This document shows, one piece after another, positions 42,562 to 50,799 of a DNA stretch of 64,000 nucleotides. The stretch is taken from the NCBI GenBank assembly GCA_964387945.1, contig CAYLYX010000014.1, positions 1 to 64,000 on the forward strand. The letters run 5' to 3'. Under the pieces are notes generated by a model. The model saw only the letters and a program-made list of their open reading frames with translations, was not told where the DNA came from and did no database searches. The translations under genes were made by a program, and so were the position numbers. The first letter of the stretch is position 1; each line of letters starts with the position of its first letter. The DNA comes from Parvicella sp964387945 (lineage in GTDB: Bacteria; Bacteroidota; Bacteroidia; Flavobacteriales_D; Parvicellaceae).

Positions 42562-44600
42562 TGACTCGTTAAGAGTATTCTTGCCATTTGATCAGGATTA
42601 AGCTCAGCAGCATTGATCACCGCTACATTTCCAAGCGAAGCAAATTGTTCTAAAAACTTGGCTTTATAGGTTTCTTCTCCCACATAGAAGACGGTCAAAT
42701 GACCTCCGTTCTTGATAAATCCTGCAAGTTTCTCTTCTGCCTGCGAAATGCTGAACTGAGCGTCAGCCACCAAAACCAAATGATTGATGTTTACCTCATC
42801 TTGACCTTCTCCAAACAAAATGCTTTCTGGCGGGAGGTTGGGAATCTTTATTTTTTTAACGGGCTTAGGCTTGTCAATTTTTCGTAAGATTTTCTTCTTA
42901 TTAATAATGGGGTTAGGATCTAAAATTAATGGATCCTTCTTCCGTTGATCAATGATACAAATGGCATCCTCCACACGCAATACTTGCTGCGCATTAATCA
43001 ATGCTACTTTTACTTTTTCGAGGTTAGCTTCTGCCCAATCCGACTTTTCAATTTCATTAAAAACAATCTCCAACTGCACACGTTTACCGGGAGGATAACC
43101 AATAGAAAGACCTTTTCCTGCTTCTCCTTCTACCAACGCAATGTTATCCAACTGATACCTGGCAAAGAGAGAATCCTTGTAATAAACAAACCTGCTACTA
43201 CATGTACCCGAATGGGGTCCACAGTCGCTAAAAAACTGAGGCACAAACTTCTTATTCTTTATAACTCCGTCTGGAGACGGTAAATGCCCGATAACCATAA
43301 AGCGCTCTCCTCCCTTAGCTTGATACGTTAAGTTGAAATCACTCCAGGCTTGTGTACCTGCCAAATGACTTACCGCAATAACTTCCTCTGGGTAACGCTG
43401 CCACAAAGAATCGGTAATGTTTTGGGGGAAACCATCCACAAAGTGAACGCCCAAATGGGGCACACCATAACTTCCGGCCTCACTCATTTTGATCATAGAA
43501 GACCAGTGATATTCCTTTCCCCTCTGCAGTGGCTCGCGAAGAGCAAAGACCAAGTATTCTCCAAAAGCGTAAGGTTTCACGTCTTGATAGGGTGCTTTCT
43601 CATAAACGTGATACGTATCGTAATCTTGGCCTTCGTCTTTACGAATCACTTCTTGATACGTATGATATAGATTTGTCTTTAACGCATTCAGCACAAACTG
43701 TCCATCTCCCATGTAGCACAATTGGTTGACATCATATTGAGAGCGATATTCATTGCTATCCAGCTGATTTACTTCAGGACAATGTGACGTAAGAGCGTAA
43801 ACAAAAGGGGCTATCAACGAACCACTAGAACCCTGAGTGAAATCATTTGAAAAATATCTCTTCTGAAGAGATGCCTCCGCCCCACCATTCACGACCAAAT
43901 TTGATCCTTCAGCCTTAAGGTTGTACCAGTTGTCCGCAAAGTTTTCTGTTACCTTTTGAGCCGATATATCTGCTTTTTTGACTGAAACTTCACTGACATA
44001 ATACGTGCAGTTGTGAGGCAGTTCATTGTAGGTACGATCTGCCATCAACAATCCCAAACGGGTAGATTCGCCAATAGAAAATCGTTGTGCAATAGACCCC
44101 AAATAAATGAACTCCTCACCTCCTTGAGCTTCATAGTTGAGGCTTATTTTTAGAAATGAGTCATTAGATACTTCAGACAAGTCAAAACTAACAAACTGTT
44201 CAGCCGCTGCGCCATGAACAAATGCAGTACTCTGATTAAAAGAGGCAGCAAAATAAACCTGAATTGCCTGAATCGAAAAAGGCGAAAACTTATCCTTTTT
44301 CACCTTCAAATCAACAGTATACGTCTCACCTGCCTTTAGCTCCTCCGTCAACTGAGCGATAATAAAATTAGGATCCACTTGTACTGAGTTCACGCGAAAC
44401 TTAAACGCAGCCACTTTTCGATCGTCAACTTTTTCTGAATGAATTTCACCCTTTGAGAAGACTCCTGGATGCCACTGCAGGTTTAATCCCGAGATGGTAT
44501 AAAACTCACCCAATCGTTGAAACGAACTGTCCAATACAAGATTCTGCGTAACTCCGCTAAAACACACAAAAAAAATTATCGTCACCAAACTCCAGCGCAT
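42558..44600 (-). CDS. large secreted protein with a C-terminal vWA-like fold
   Basis: A 680-aa protein with signal peptide (1-18). The N-terminal part has jelly-roll-like segments repeated about three times (KAGETYTVDLKVKKDK, then FIYLGSIAQRFSIGE; RGKEYHWSSMIKMSEAG, then FMVIGHLPSPDG). The C-terminal 170 residues look like a degenerate von Willebrand A fold (QLEIVFNEIEKSDWAEANLE, NHLVLVADAQFSISQAEEKL, GHLTVFYVGEETYKAKFL) with no MIDAS metal motif and a Lys-rich linker. There is no CTD, so it probably stays in the periplasm or outer membrane. Function unknown; related proteins I recall are OmpA-associated. Confidence 0.55.
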   Translation of the reverse strand: MRWSLVTIIFFVCFSGVTQNLVLDSSFQRLGEFYTISGLNLQWHPGVFSKGEIHSEKVDDRKVAAFKFRVNSVQVDPNFIIAQLTEELKAGETYTVDLKVKKDKFSPFSIQAIQVYFAASFNQSTAFVHGAAAEQFVSFDLSEVSNDSFLKISLNYEAQGGEEFIYLGSIAQRFSIGESTRLGLLMADRTYNELPHNCTYYVSEVSVKKADISAQKVTENFADNWYNLKAEGSNLVVNGGAEASLQKRYFSNDFTQGSSGSLIAPFVYALTSHCPEVNQLDSNEYRSQYDVNQLCYMGDGQFVLNALKTNLYHTYQEVIRKDEGQDYDTYHVYEKAPYQDVKPYAFGEYLVFALREPLQRGKEYHWSSMIKMSEAGSYGVPHLGVHFVDGFPQNITDSLWQRYPEEVIAVSHLAGTQAWSDFNLTYQAKGGERFMVIGHLPSPDGVIKNKKFVPQFFSDCGPHSGTCSSRFVYYKDSLFARYQLDNIALVEGEAGKGLSIGYPPGKRVQLEIVFNEIEKSDWAEANLEKVKVALINAQQVLRVEDAICIIDQRKKDPLILDPNPIINKKKILRKIDKPKPVKKIKIPNLPPESILFGEGQDEVNINHLVLVADAQFSISQAEEKLAGFIKNGGHLTVFYVGEETYKAKFLEQFASLGNVAVINAAELNPDQMARILLTSH

Positions 44601-44730
44601 ACTTGCTATTTATCAAAAACTGTACCCCAATTCGTGCCAATATGTCACAAAACAAAAAAAGGTACAATTTGTGACCAAAGTAACGGCAAAATTTGTTTTC
44701 AAATTATTATTAAAACTTTGCTATTAACCC

Positions 44731-44738
44731 TACCTTTG
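44731..44738 (+). promoter_or_regulatory. secA promoter, -7 box TACCTTTG
   Basis: TACCTTTG matches TAnnTTTG, 26 bp before the secA ATG. A TTTG lies 10 bp upstream, too close for a -33 element. Confidence 0.5.
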
Positions 44739-44764
44739 TAGGCTATCAAGAAATTACGAGAAGA

Positions 44765-47700
44765 ATGATTAAGTCGATATTAAACAAGATATTCGGAGAT
44801 AAAAGCCAAAAAGATTTAAAAGAATTAGAACCTTACGTGGGGCTGATCAACGAAGAATATGCTAAACTGTCATCAATCAGCAACGAGGACTTGCGAAAAA
44901 AGACGGTAGAATTCAAGGAAAAAATCAAGGCTTTCACTAAGGAGATTGACACTGAGATTGAACAAATGCAGGAGAAAGCAGAATCTTCTGACACTCCTGT
45001 AAACGAAAAGGAATTGCTTTTTGAGCAAATCGAGAAGAAGAAGAAGGAAGCTGACGAACAGATTGAAGAAGTTTTGATGGAGATCCTTCCTGAGGCTTTT
45101 GCTGTGATCAAAGAAACGGCTAGAAGGTTTACAGAAAATGAAACCCTTGAAGTACCTGCCAACGAGATGGATCAGTACTTTGCAGATAACAGAGGCCACG
45201 TAGAGATCGTTGATGGTAAAGCTATATGGCAAACTACATGGGATGCTGCTGGGACAGAAGTAACTTGGAACATGGTACACTATGATGTACAGTTAATGGG
45301 GGGTACTGCTCTTCATCAAGGTAAAATTGCAGAGATGCAAACGGGTGAAGGTAAAACGTTAGTAGCTACACTTCCAGTTTATCTTAATGCCCTTGCCGGA
45401 AAAGGAGTTCACCTCGTAACAGTAAACGATTATCTTGCCAAACGAGATAGTGAATGGATGGGACCATTGTACGAGTTTCATGGTTTGAAAGTAGATTGCA
45501 TCGACAAGCATCAACCTAACTCACCAGGCAGAAGAGAAGCCTATGAGGCTGATATCACATTTGGTACGAACAATGAGTTTGGTTTTGACTACTTGCGCGA
45601 TAACATGACCAGTAGTCCTTCTAGAATTGTACAAAAGAAACATCACTACGCAATTATTGATGAGGTTGATTCTGTCTTGATTGATGATGCAAGGACGCCA
45701 TTGATTATTTCTGGGCCAACTCCCAAAGGAGATGAGCAGGAGTATGATTTCCTTAAGCCTAAGGTAGAAAAACTAGTTGAAGCGCAGCGAAAAGTAGTGA
45801 ACTCTTACCTCACAGAAGCCAAACAAAAGCTGGCTCAAGCGGATAAAGAAGGCATTGACAAAAAAGAGCAAAAGAAATTATTAGAAGAAGGTGGACTTGC
45901 GTTGTTTAGAGCATATCGAGGATTGCCAAAAACGAAGTCGGTGATCAAATACTTGAGTGAGCCAGGAATCAAAACGCATATGCAGAAGGTAGAGAACTTC
46001 TATTTACAAGACAATAGAAAGGAAATGCCAAAGGCAGATGCTCCACTGTTCTTTACCATCGAAGAAAAAACGAACTCAATTGATTTGACAGAAAAAGGGA
46101 TTGACCTGATTTCGGGTGCAGATGATCCTTCGTTCTATGTATTACCAGACATTGGTATTGCGATGAATGAAATTGATAACTCTGGCAAATCAACGGAAGA
46201 ACGAGCTTCTATGAAAGATGAGCTCATTACGGATTATTCCGCTAAAGCAGAACGTATTCATTCCATCAACCAATTGCTGAAAGCGTATGCGCTTTTTGAG
46301 AAAGATGTTGAGTACGTTGTACTGGATAACAAAGTAAAAATTGTTGATGAGCAGACAGGTCGTATCATGGATGGAAGGCGTTATTCTGACGGTTTGCATC
46401 AGGCGATTGAAGCTAAAGAGAATGTAAAAGTAGAAGCAGCAACACAAACGTATGCTACCATTACTTTGCAGAACTTCTTTAGAATGTATCACAAGTTAGC
46501 CGGAATGACTGGAACGGCAGAAACCGAGGCAAAAGAGCTTTGGGACATCTATGAATTGGATGTGGTGGTTGTTCCTACTAACAGACCAATTGCTAGAGAG
46601 GATAAAGACGATTTAGTATACAAAACTGCGCGAGAGAAATACAACGCCATCATTGATGAAGTGGAGAACCTGAGAAATGCGGGAAGACCTGTTCTTGTGG
46701 GTACTACCAATGTAGAAATTTCGGAGTTGTTGAGCAGAATGCTTAAAATGAAAAAGATTCCTCATCAGGTATTGAACGCAAAACTCCACCAAAGTGAGGC
46801 AGAGGTTGTAGCTGAAGCGGGTAAGGCTGGAACGGTAACAATTGCTACCAACATGGCTGGTCGAGGAACGGATATCAAACTTCAAGAAGGCGTTAAAGAA
46901 GCAGGAGGTTTAGCCATCATCGGTACAGAAAGACACGATTCTAGACGAGTAGACAGACAGTTAAGAGGTCGTGCTGGTCGTCAGGGAGATGTGGGTAGTT
47001 CGCAGTTCTTTGTTTCGTTAGAAGATAACTTGATGCGTTTGTTCGGTTCGGAAAGAATCTCTAGAATGATGGACAGAATGGGTCATAAAGATGGTGAGGT
47101 TATTCAACATGGTATGATCACGAAATCGATTGAAAGAGCACAGAAGAAAGTAGAGGAAAACAACTTTGGTGTACGTAAACGTTTGTTGGAGTTTGACGAT
47201 GTAATGAACTCACAACGTACCGCTATTTATAGCCGAAGAAGAAATGCACTATTTGGAGACAAACTGGATCTAGACATCGATAACATGTTCTACGAAACGG
47301 CTATGGCTATCGTGAACGATCATCACGAAGGTGGATCGTATGATGACCTTTCGTTTGATACGATCGTAAACTTAGGAATAGAGCCTCCTTTTAGTGAAAA
47401 TGAATTCTACGAAATGGATGTGAATGAAGCTGCTGAAAAACTTTATCACAAAGCCGTGGAGCATTACAGCAACAAGAAGAAGATCATCAAGGATAAGATC
47501 TTTAATGTCGTTCAGAACATTTACGAGCAGCACGAGAATCCAGAAGGAAAAATTTCCATTCCATTTACAGATGGTAAGAAAGGAGTTCAGGTTCGTGTGG
47601 ATATCAAAGAAGCTTACGAATCGAAAGGAGCGAAAGTGATCAAGGAACTTGAAAAAGGAATCATTCTTGCCTTGATTGATAATGAATGGAAAGAGCATTT

Positions 47701-48166
47701 GAGAGAAATGGATGATCTGAAGTCTTCGGTTTACCATGCACAGTATGAACAGAAAGATCCGTTGCTAATTTACAAACTGGAAGGATATAACTTGTTCCGT
47801 GAGATGTTGGACAGCATGAATAAGGAGATTCTATCGTTCATTACAAAGGTACAGCTGCCAGAAGCGCAGGAAAACTCCAATGCACTTCGGTCAGTGAATG
47901 TGAAGCCTTTACAACAAGCTGAAAACACCAATGTACAGACTTCAAGACAAGATGTAACGCAAAGCACACAACAAAATCAGGAAGTTGCTAATCGTCCGCA
48001 GAATGCACCTGTTAAGAAACAACCTGCAGTTTCTACGAAGAAGTACGGAAGAAACGATCGTGTGAAGGTATTAAACCTAAGAAGTGGAGAAACGCAAGAG
48101 ATGAAGTTCAAGCAAGCTGAGTCACTAATTGTTTCAGGTGCTTACCAGTTGGTAGAAGAGGATTAG
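44765..48166 (+). CDS. secA: preprotein translocase ATPase SecA
   Basis: The motor of the Sec pathway, moving preproteins through SecYEG (1133 aa). NBD1 has Walker A MQTGEGKTL near 193 and DEVDSVLIDDARTPLIISG. The preprotein cross-linking domain holds a long helical insert (about 340-400) usual in Bacteroidota. NBD2 has NMAGRGTDIKL and RQLRGRAGRQGD, and the scaffold follows with ALIDNEWKEHLREMDDLKSS. The C-terminus is a Gln/Asn-rich linker and KKYGRNDRVKVLNL rather than the Cys-rich SEC-C zinc motif of E. coli. Bacteroidota SecA often lack it. Own promoter and terminator. Confidence 0.97.
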   Translation: MIKSILNKIFGDKSQKDLKELEPYVGLINEEYAKLSSISNEDLRKKTVEFKEKIKAFTKEIDTEIEQMQEKAESSDTPVNEKELLFEQIEKKKKEADEQIEEVLMEILPEAFAVIKETARRFTENETLEVPANEMDQYFADNRGHVEIVDGKAIWQTTWDAAGTEVTWNMVHYDVQLMGGTALHQGKIAEMQTGEGKTLVATLPVYLNALAGKGVHLVTVNDYLAKRDSEWMGPLYEFHGLKVDCIDKHQPNSPGRREAYEADITFGTNNEFGFDYLRDNMTSSPSRIVQKKHHYAIIDEVDSVLIDDARTPLIISGPTPKGDEQEYDFLKPKVEKLVEAQRKVVNSYLTEAKQKLAQADKEGIDKKEQKKLLEEGGLALFRAYRGLPKTKSVIKYLSEPGIKTHMQKVENFYLQDNRKEMPKADAPLFFTIEEKTNSIDLTEKGIDLISGADDPSFYVLPDIGIAMNEIDNSGKSTEERASMKDELITDYSAKAERIHSINQLLKAYALFEKDVEYVVLDNKVKIVDEQTGRIMDGRRYSDGLHQAIEAKENVKVEAATQTYATITLQNFFRMYHKLAGMTGTAETEAKELWDIYELDVVVVPTNRPIAREDKDDLVYKTAREKYNAIIDEVENLRNAGRPVLVGTTNVEISELLSRMLKMKKIPHQVLNAKLHQSEAEVVAEAGKAGTVTIATNMAGRGTDIKLQEGVKEAGGLAIIGTERHDSRRVDRQLRGRAGRQGDVGSSQFFVSLEDNLMRLFGSERISRMMDRMGHKDGEVIQHGMITKSIERAQKKVEENNFGVRKRLLEFDDVMNSQRTAIYSRRRNALFGDKLDLDIDNMFYETAMAIVNDHHEGGSYDDLSFDTIVNLGIEPPFSENEFYEMDVNEAAEKLYHKAVEHYSNKKKIIKDKIFNVVQNIYEQHENPEGKISIPFTDGKKGVQVRVDIKEAYESKGAKVIKELEKGIILALIDNEWKEHLREMDDLKSSVYHAQYEQKDPLLIYKLEGYNLFREMLDSMNKEILSFITKVQLPEAQENSNALRSVNVKPLQQAENTNVQTSRQDVTQSTQQNQEVANRPQNAPVKKQPAVSTKKYGRNDRVKVLNLRSGETQEMKFKQAESLIVSGAYQLVEED

Positions 48167-48194
48167 TTTATTCAAGATCTAAATAACGTTCAGA

Positions 48195-48224
48195 AGGAGT
48201 CTTACCCATAAGACTCCTTTTTTT
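48195..48224 (+). terminator. secA terminator
   Basis: AGGAGTCTTA and TAAGACTCCT form a perfect 10-bp stem with loop CCCA, followed by seven T. Confidence 0.9.
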
Positions 48225-48256
48225 ATTCCTGTTGTCAATCTAATCAATTTCTCGAT

Positions 48257-48264
48257 TACATTTG
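48257..48264 (+). promoter_or_regulatory. promoter of the 2OG oxygenase gene, -7 box TACATTTG
   Basis: TACATTTG matches TAnnTTTG and ends 18 bp before the ATG at 48283. It overlaps a TTG, ruling that out as start. Confidence 0.5.
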
Positions 48265-48282
48265 TCCGCCTTTGTTCAACAA

Positions 48283-48918
48283 ATGAACTTCAACGTTGAC
48301 TGGGATGAGCATTTCAAGGAGATGGCTACCCAAGAGTTCACCGTAGTGGATAATTTTCTACCTACTGGATTATACGAGCACTTACAAGCTCAATTCAAAA
48401 CTTACCTCAGACAGGATCAACTGGAACCTGCTGGTATTGGTAGCTTGACCACCTATCAGATCAACGAAAATGTAAGAAGTGATGAGATTTTGTGGTTAGA
48501 TAGACATCACTGCACTCCCAAAATAGGTGATTACTTCAAGTTTATTGAACAAGAACTCATTCCGCAGCTCAATCGCAATTTATTCTTGTCCATCAAAGAT
48601 TTTGAGTTCATGCTGGCATATTATCCTCCTGGGGGGTACTACAAGAAGCACCTCGATCAGTTTCAAGGTAGAAACAATCGCCTACTCTCTATGGTCATTT
48701 ACATGAATGATGACTGGCAAAAGGGAGATGGTGGTGAATTGGAAATCTTTCACAATGATGACGCTCATACAACCACCATTGTAGAACCTATTGGTAATCG
48801 ACTGGTTCTATTTAATAGCGCCACCATTTGGCATCAAGTACTTCCTGCGCATAAAGGAAGAAAGAGTATCACTGGATGGCTACTCAAAATGCCGCAGGGG
48901 TTGGGTTTTTTGGGGTAG
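48283..48918 (+). CDS. 2-oxoglutarate/Fe(II)-dependent dioxygenase (prolyl hydroxylase-like)
   Basis: A 211-aa double-stranded beta-helix oxygenase. The metal triad is HxD in YYKKHLDQF and the distal His in TIWHQVLPAHKGRKS, with the 2OG-binding Arg in HKGRKSITGWLLK. LLSMVIYMNDDWQKGDGGEL and RLVLFNSA are typical of the prolyl 4-hydroxylase/PKHD family. Substrate unknown; the family hydroxylates proteins such as ribosomal proteins or EF-Tu in some bacteria. I start at the ATG at 48283. Its 3' end overlaps the convergent membrane-protein gene by 35 bases. Confidence 0.85.
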   Translation: MNFNVDWDEHFKEMATQEFTVVDNFLPTGLYEHLQAQFKTYLRQDQLEPAGIGSLTTYQINENVRSDEILWLDRHHCTPKIGDYFKFIEQELIPQLNRNLFLSIKDFEFMLAYYPPGGYYKKHLDQFQGRNNRLLSMVIYMNDDWQKGDGGELEIFHNDDAHTTTIVEPIGNRLVLFNSATIWHQVLPAHKGRKSITGWLLKMPQGLGFLG

Positions 48919-49216
48919 AAAAATTAAACATCGAACGAAAAATAAGCACTAATACTGAGGCCACAAATCCGGCTACAAAGGAGTAAACTAGAAACCCATT
49001 TGGGATTATCTCAGACCAATCTCTTTCTTTGAAGTAATAGGTTAACTGATAGCTAAAAATGCAAGAGCCCAAAACAAACATTAGCGGTCCTACAAACTCG
49101 AACAGCATCACAAGTGGCCCTTCAAAGTCGGATTCAAAAGGTTCAAGGGGATAATTAAGGCTAATGAGTGTTGACCCAAGTAAGATCAAGATAACGCTTG
49201 GTATTCTTGCATTCAT
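48884..49216 (-). CDS. small membrane protein at the end of the RHS island
   Basis: A 110-aa protein with three hydrophobic segments (about 5-20, 32-55, 73-95), not recognised. I start at the ATG at 49214-49216 (MNARIPSVILILLG). An open frame continues upstream to a GTG at 49373-49375, but that part runs out of frame across an RHS gene remnant and should not be coding. It is the last of the minus-strand genes downstream of the RHS toxin, where immunity genes often lie, so an immunity role is possible but unproven. Confidence 0.45.
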   Translation of the reverse strand: MNARIPSVILILLGSTLISLNYPLEPFESDFEGPLVMLFEFVGPLMFVLGSCIFSYQLTYYFKERDWSEIIPNGFLVYSFVAGFVASVLVLIFRSMFNFSTPKNPTPAAF

Positions 49217-49320
49217 TTTCAACTGTTGGTTAAGTGTGTAAATATCAACATTGAAACCATTCAATATTCCATTTCTTTTTACGGTGAATCCAATGAGACC
49301 CTCCCACCAATCTCCAAAGT

Positions 49321-49378
49321 GTGCTGTTGGCATTATTTCCAATCCACTCAAACTCATAAAATGCGTGGCGTTCACTCA
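49321..49378 (-). pseudogene. remnant of an RHS N-terminal domain
   Basis: About 58 bases match 51775-51832 inside the RHS gene with one single-base gap, including CATTATT-CCAATCCACTCAAACTC. In the right frame it reads FYEFEWIGNNANSTLW, against FMEFEWIGNNANCTFY in the intact protein. It then runs into unrelated sequence, so it is a decayed fragment of a second RHS-type gene. Confidence 0.65.
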
Positions 49379-49405
49379 ACTAATATCTGCATTTATCCAT
49401 AGAAA

Positions 49406-49831
49406 TCACAGACAAAGATTACCTTTCAACAAGTCCTCTCTATAAGGCGCTACATCGCTTTTTTCAAAGCTATCCAAAATTAAATCTATATTGTTTCTAA
49501 CTTCTTCTTGAGAAAAATAAACTTCGTCACCAATAAAGGTCACTAACTTGTATTGTTTGCAGCCACCAACATATGTTGGGTTTCTCTCATTTTTCTTGAA
49601 AGCCTGAAAATAATAGATCTTATCTAGTGAATTCGGGCTCTCTAACAACACATAGAATTCTATTTTTAAAACTAATCCTTTTGCATTGATGTAATTCCTA
49701 AATTCAGCATTCTTTCTAACTACCGATAGAAAATTATCAGACTTTGGCACCTCGGTTCCATCTCTGTAAACGTTATATGATCTACACCCAACAATTCCGA
49801 TCACTAATATGAACATCATCAAAAGTTTCAT
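49406..49831 (-). CDS. lipoprotein of unknown function in the RHS island
   Basis: A 141-aa predicted lipoprotein with lipobox IVGC (Cys16) following MKLLMMFILVIG. The mature part is alpha/beta (KGLVLKIEFYVLLESPNSL, KIYYFQAFKKNERN, SQEEVRNNIDLILDSFEKS). I start at the ATG at 49829-49831. A GTG at 49910-49912 would give a long basic N-terminus that abolishes the signal, so it is unlikely. It is a possible immunity or orphan-immunity protein given its position; nothing in its sequence proves that. Confidence 0.5.
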   Translation of the reverse strand: MKLLMMFILVIGIVGCRSYNVYRDGTEVPKSDNFLSVVRKNAEFRNYINAKGLVLKIEFYVLLESPNSLDKIYYFQAFKKNERNPTYVGGCKQYKLVTFIGDEVYFSQEEVRNNIDLILDSFEKSDVAPYREDLLKGNLCL

Positions 49832-49952
49832 TCCAACTGTTGTTTCATTTATTTTTATTCGCCCTTTCAGTTTGCGCTCTGGCAACAGCTTTTTTTTGGG
49901 CTGCCGTTTCACCAGCTTCGCTTTTTTATCTATGTAAGCGTAGCACCAATCT

Positions 49953-50147
49953 CCGCACTCTTGAATGGAATGTGCGGCTTATCCTCCCTTCATTCGCAAT
50001 AACCCCTGCGATTTTATCGCAGATATTGCTATTGCTTAGTATTTTTCGTCCTCCTGGTCTCATGGCCCGAACATACCTTCGGCATTTATAGCGGTAAGTC
50101 ACTGCACTGCCTTTTGCCACCAGCCGTTCGTCTCATTATATCGGCTG
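49953..50147 (-). other. GC-richer segment of four consecutive stem-loops
   Basis: Four separate stems lie in 195 bp: CCGCAC/GTGCGG (49953-49977); GCAATA/TATTGC enclosing CTGCGAT/ATCGCAG with a 3-base loop (49996-50029); ATG/CAT enclosing CCGAA/TTCGG (50062-50085); CAGCCG/CGGCTG (50121-50147). G+C in 49861-50150 is about 47% by hand count, against about 30% for 50161-50220. It is gene-free by my reading, apart from a short frame with no homology I recognise. It could be a structured RNA or a mobile-element remnant. No match to a known RNA class by eye. Confidence 0.5.
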
Positions 50148-50445
50148 ATTTGTGTATTGAAATCACCTATTAAAGATTCTAATTATGCATCTAATTCCTT
50201 CCCGAATTGTTTGAAATACCTCTTGGGATTTCAATTGGTGACAGTTTGAGATACCTAAACGAGCTTCACCACATTTTTAGCGCTTCTAAGCCATTTTCTT
50301 ATTCGAAAAAAGTCTATCTGTTGGGGAATCTTCAGCTTAAGGACCAATTATTTAATTGACAATCAAATACTTAAGCTGCTATTCTCATAAAAAGTGACAA
50401 TTTGAGAAATCACCATTAAGAAAACAACACCAGTTGTGAATCACC
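50148..50445. other. A+T-rich gene-free stretch below the RHS operon
   Basis: I see no ORF. It contains two copies of GTGACARTTTGAGA (50238-50251 and 50394-50407) and an imperfect hairpin GAAATACC/GGGATTTC near 50213-50232. No T-run terminator is visible. Together with the stem-loop segment it makes a 614-bp gap without a convincing gene (49832-50445). Confidence 0.4.
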
Positions 50446-50799
50446 TTAAAATAGCTCTTTCTTTATTTTAATAGTTTTAGGAAATAATTTTTCCTTTAAA
50501 CCATAAGACCGACACGTGTCATTTTCCCAAATAAAATAATCAGGAAAAATTTCAACCTTATAAGTGCTTAAAGTATCTTGGCTCTTAATGCTCAATATAT
50601 AGACATTGTTATCTACTCTTTCAAGAGTTCCTTTATCAATTCTATAAGGCTTCTTTTCTGTATATTTTTTTCTTATTATATCAACCCTTTCAAAATTCAT
50701 AACATCAATATATACTCTGGAGTTTCTGTAAAACGAAACGTAATGTTTGGTTGAACAGCTAGCTAAAAACACGCTTATTATTAGTAGATACCTTATCAT
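50446..50799 (-). CDS. lipoprotein coupled to the RHS gene; immunity candidate
   Basis: A 117-aa predicted lipoprotein. The signal ends in lipobox LASC (Cys15). The mature domain is beta-rich and basic (VSFYRNSRVYIDVMNFERVD, NNVYILSIKSQDTLSTYKVE, FPDYFIWENDTCRSYGL). The ATG overlaps the RHS stop as ATGA, so it is translated with the RHS protein. In polymorphic toxin systems the gene directly after the toxin usually encodes immunity; lipid anchoring would place it in the envelope. Immunity is inferred from position only. Confidence 0.55.
   Translation of the reverse strand: MIRYLLIISVFLASCSTKHYVSFYRNSRVYIDVMNFERVDIIRKKYTEKKPYRIDKGTLERVDNNVYILSIKSQDTLSTYKVEIFPDYFIWENDTCRSYGLKEKLFPKTIKIKKELF

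Noticed and set aside
44833..45280. Long open frames opposite secA
   Set aside because: They are Ser/Phe-rich shadows of the A-rich secA coding strand, with no homology and no promoter.
49217..49375. Upstream extension of the 48884-49216 membrane protein to a GTG
   Set aside because: The extension crosses the RHS remnant in a frame different from the RHS frame and adds no sensible N-terminus; the ATG at 49216 fits better.
49926..50120. 64-codon open frame on the minus strand through the stem-loop cluster
   Set aside because: Arg-rich translation unlike neighbouring proteins, no signal or known motif, and it runs straight through the paired stems; better explained by structure.
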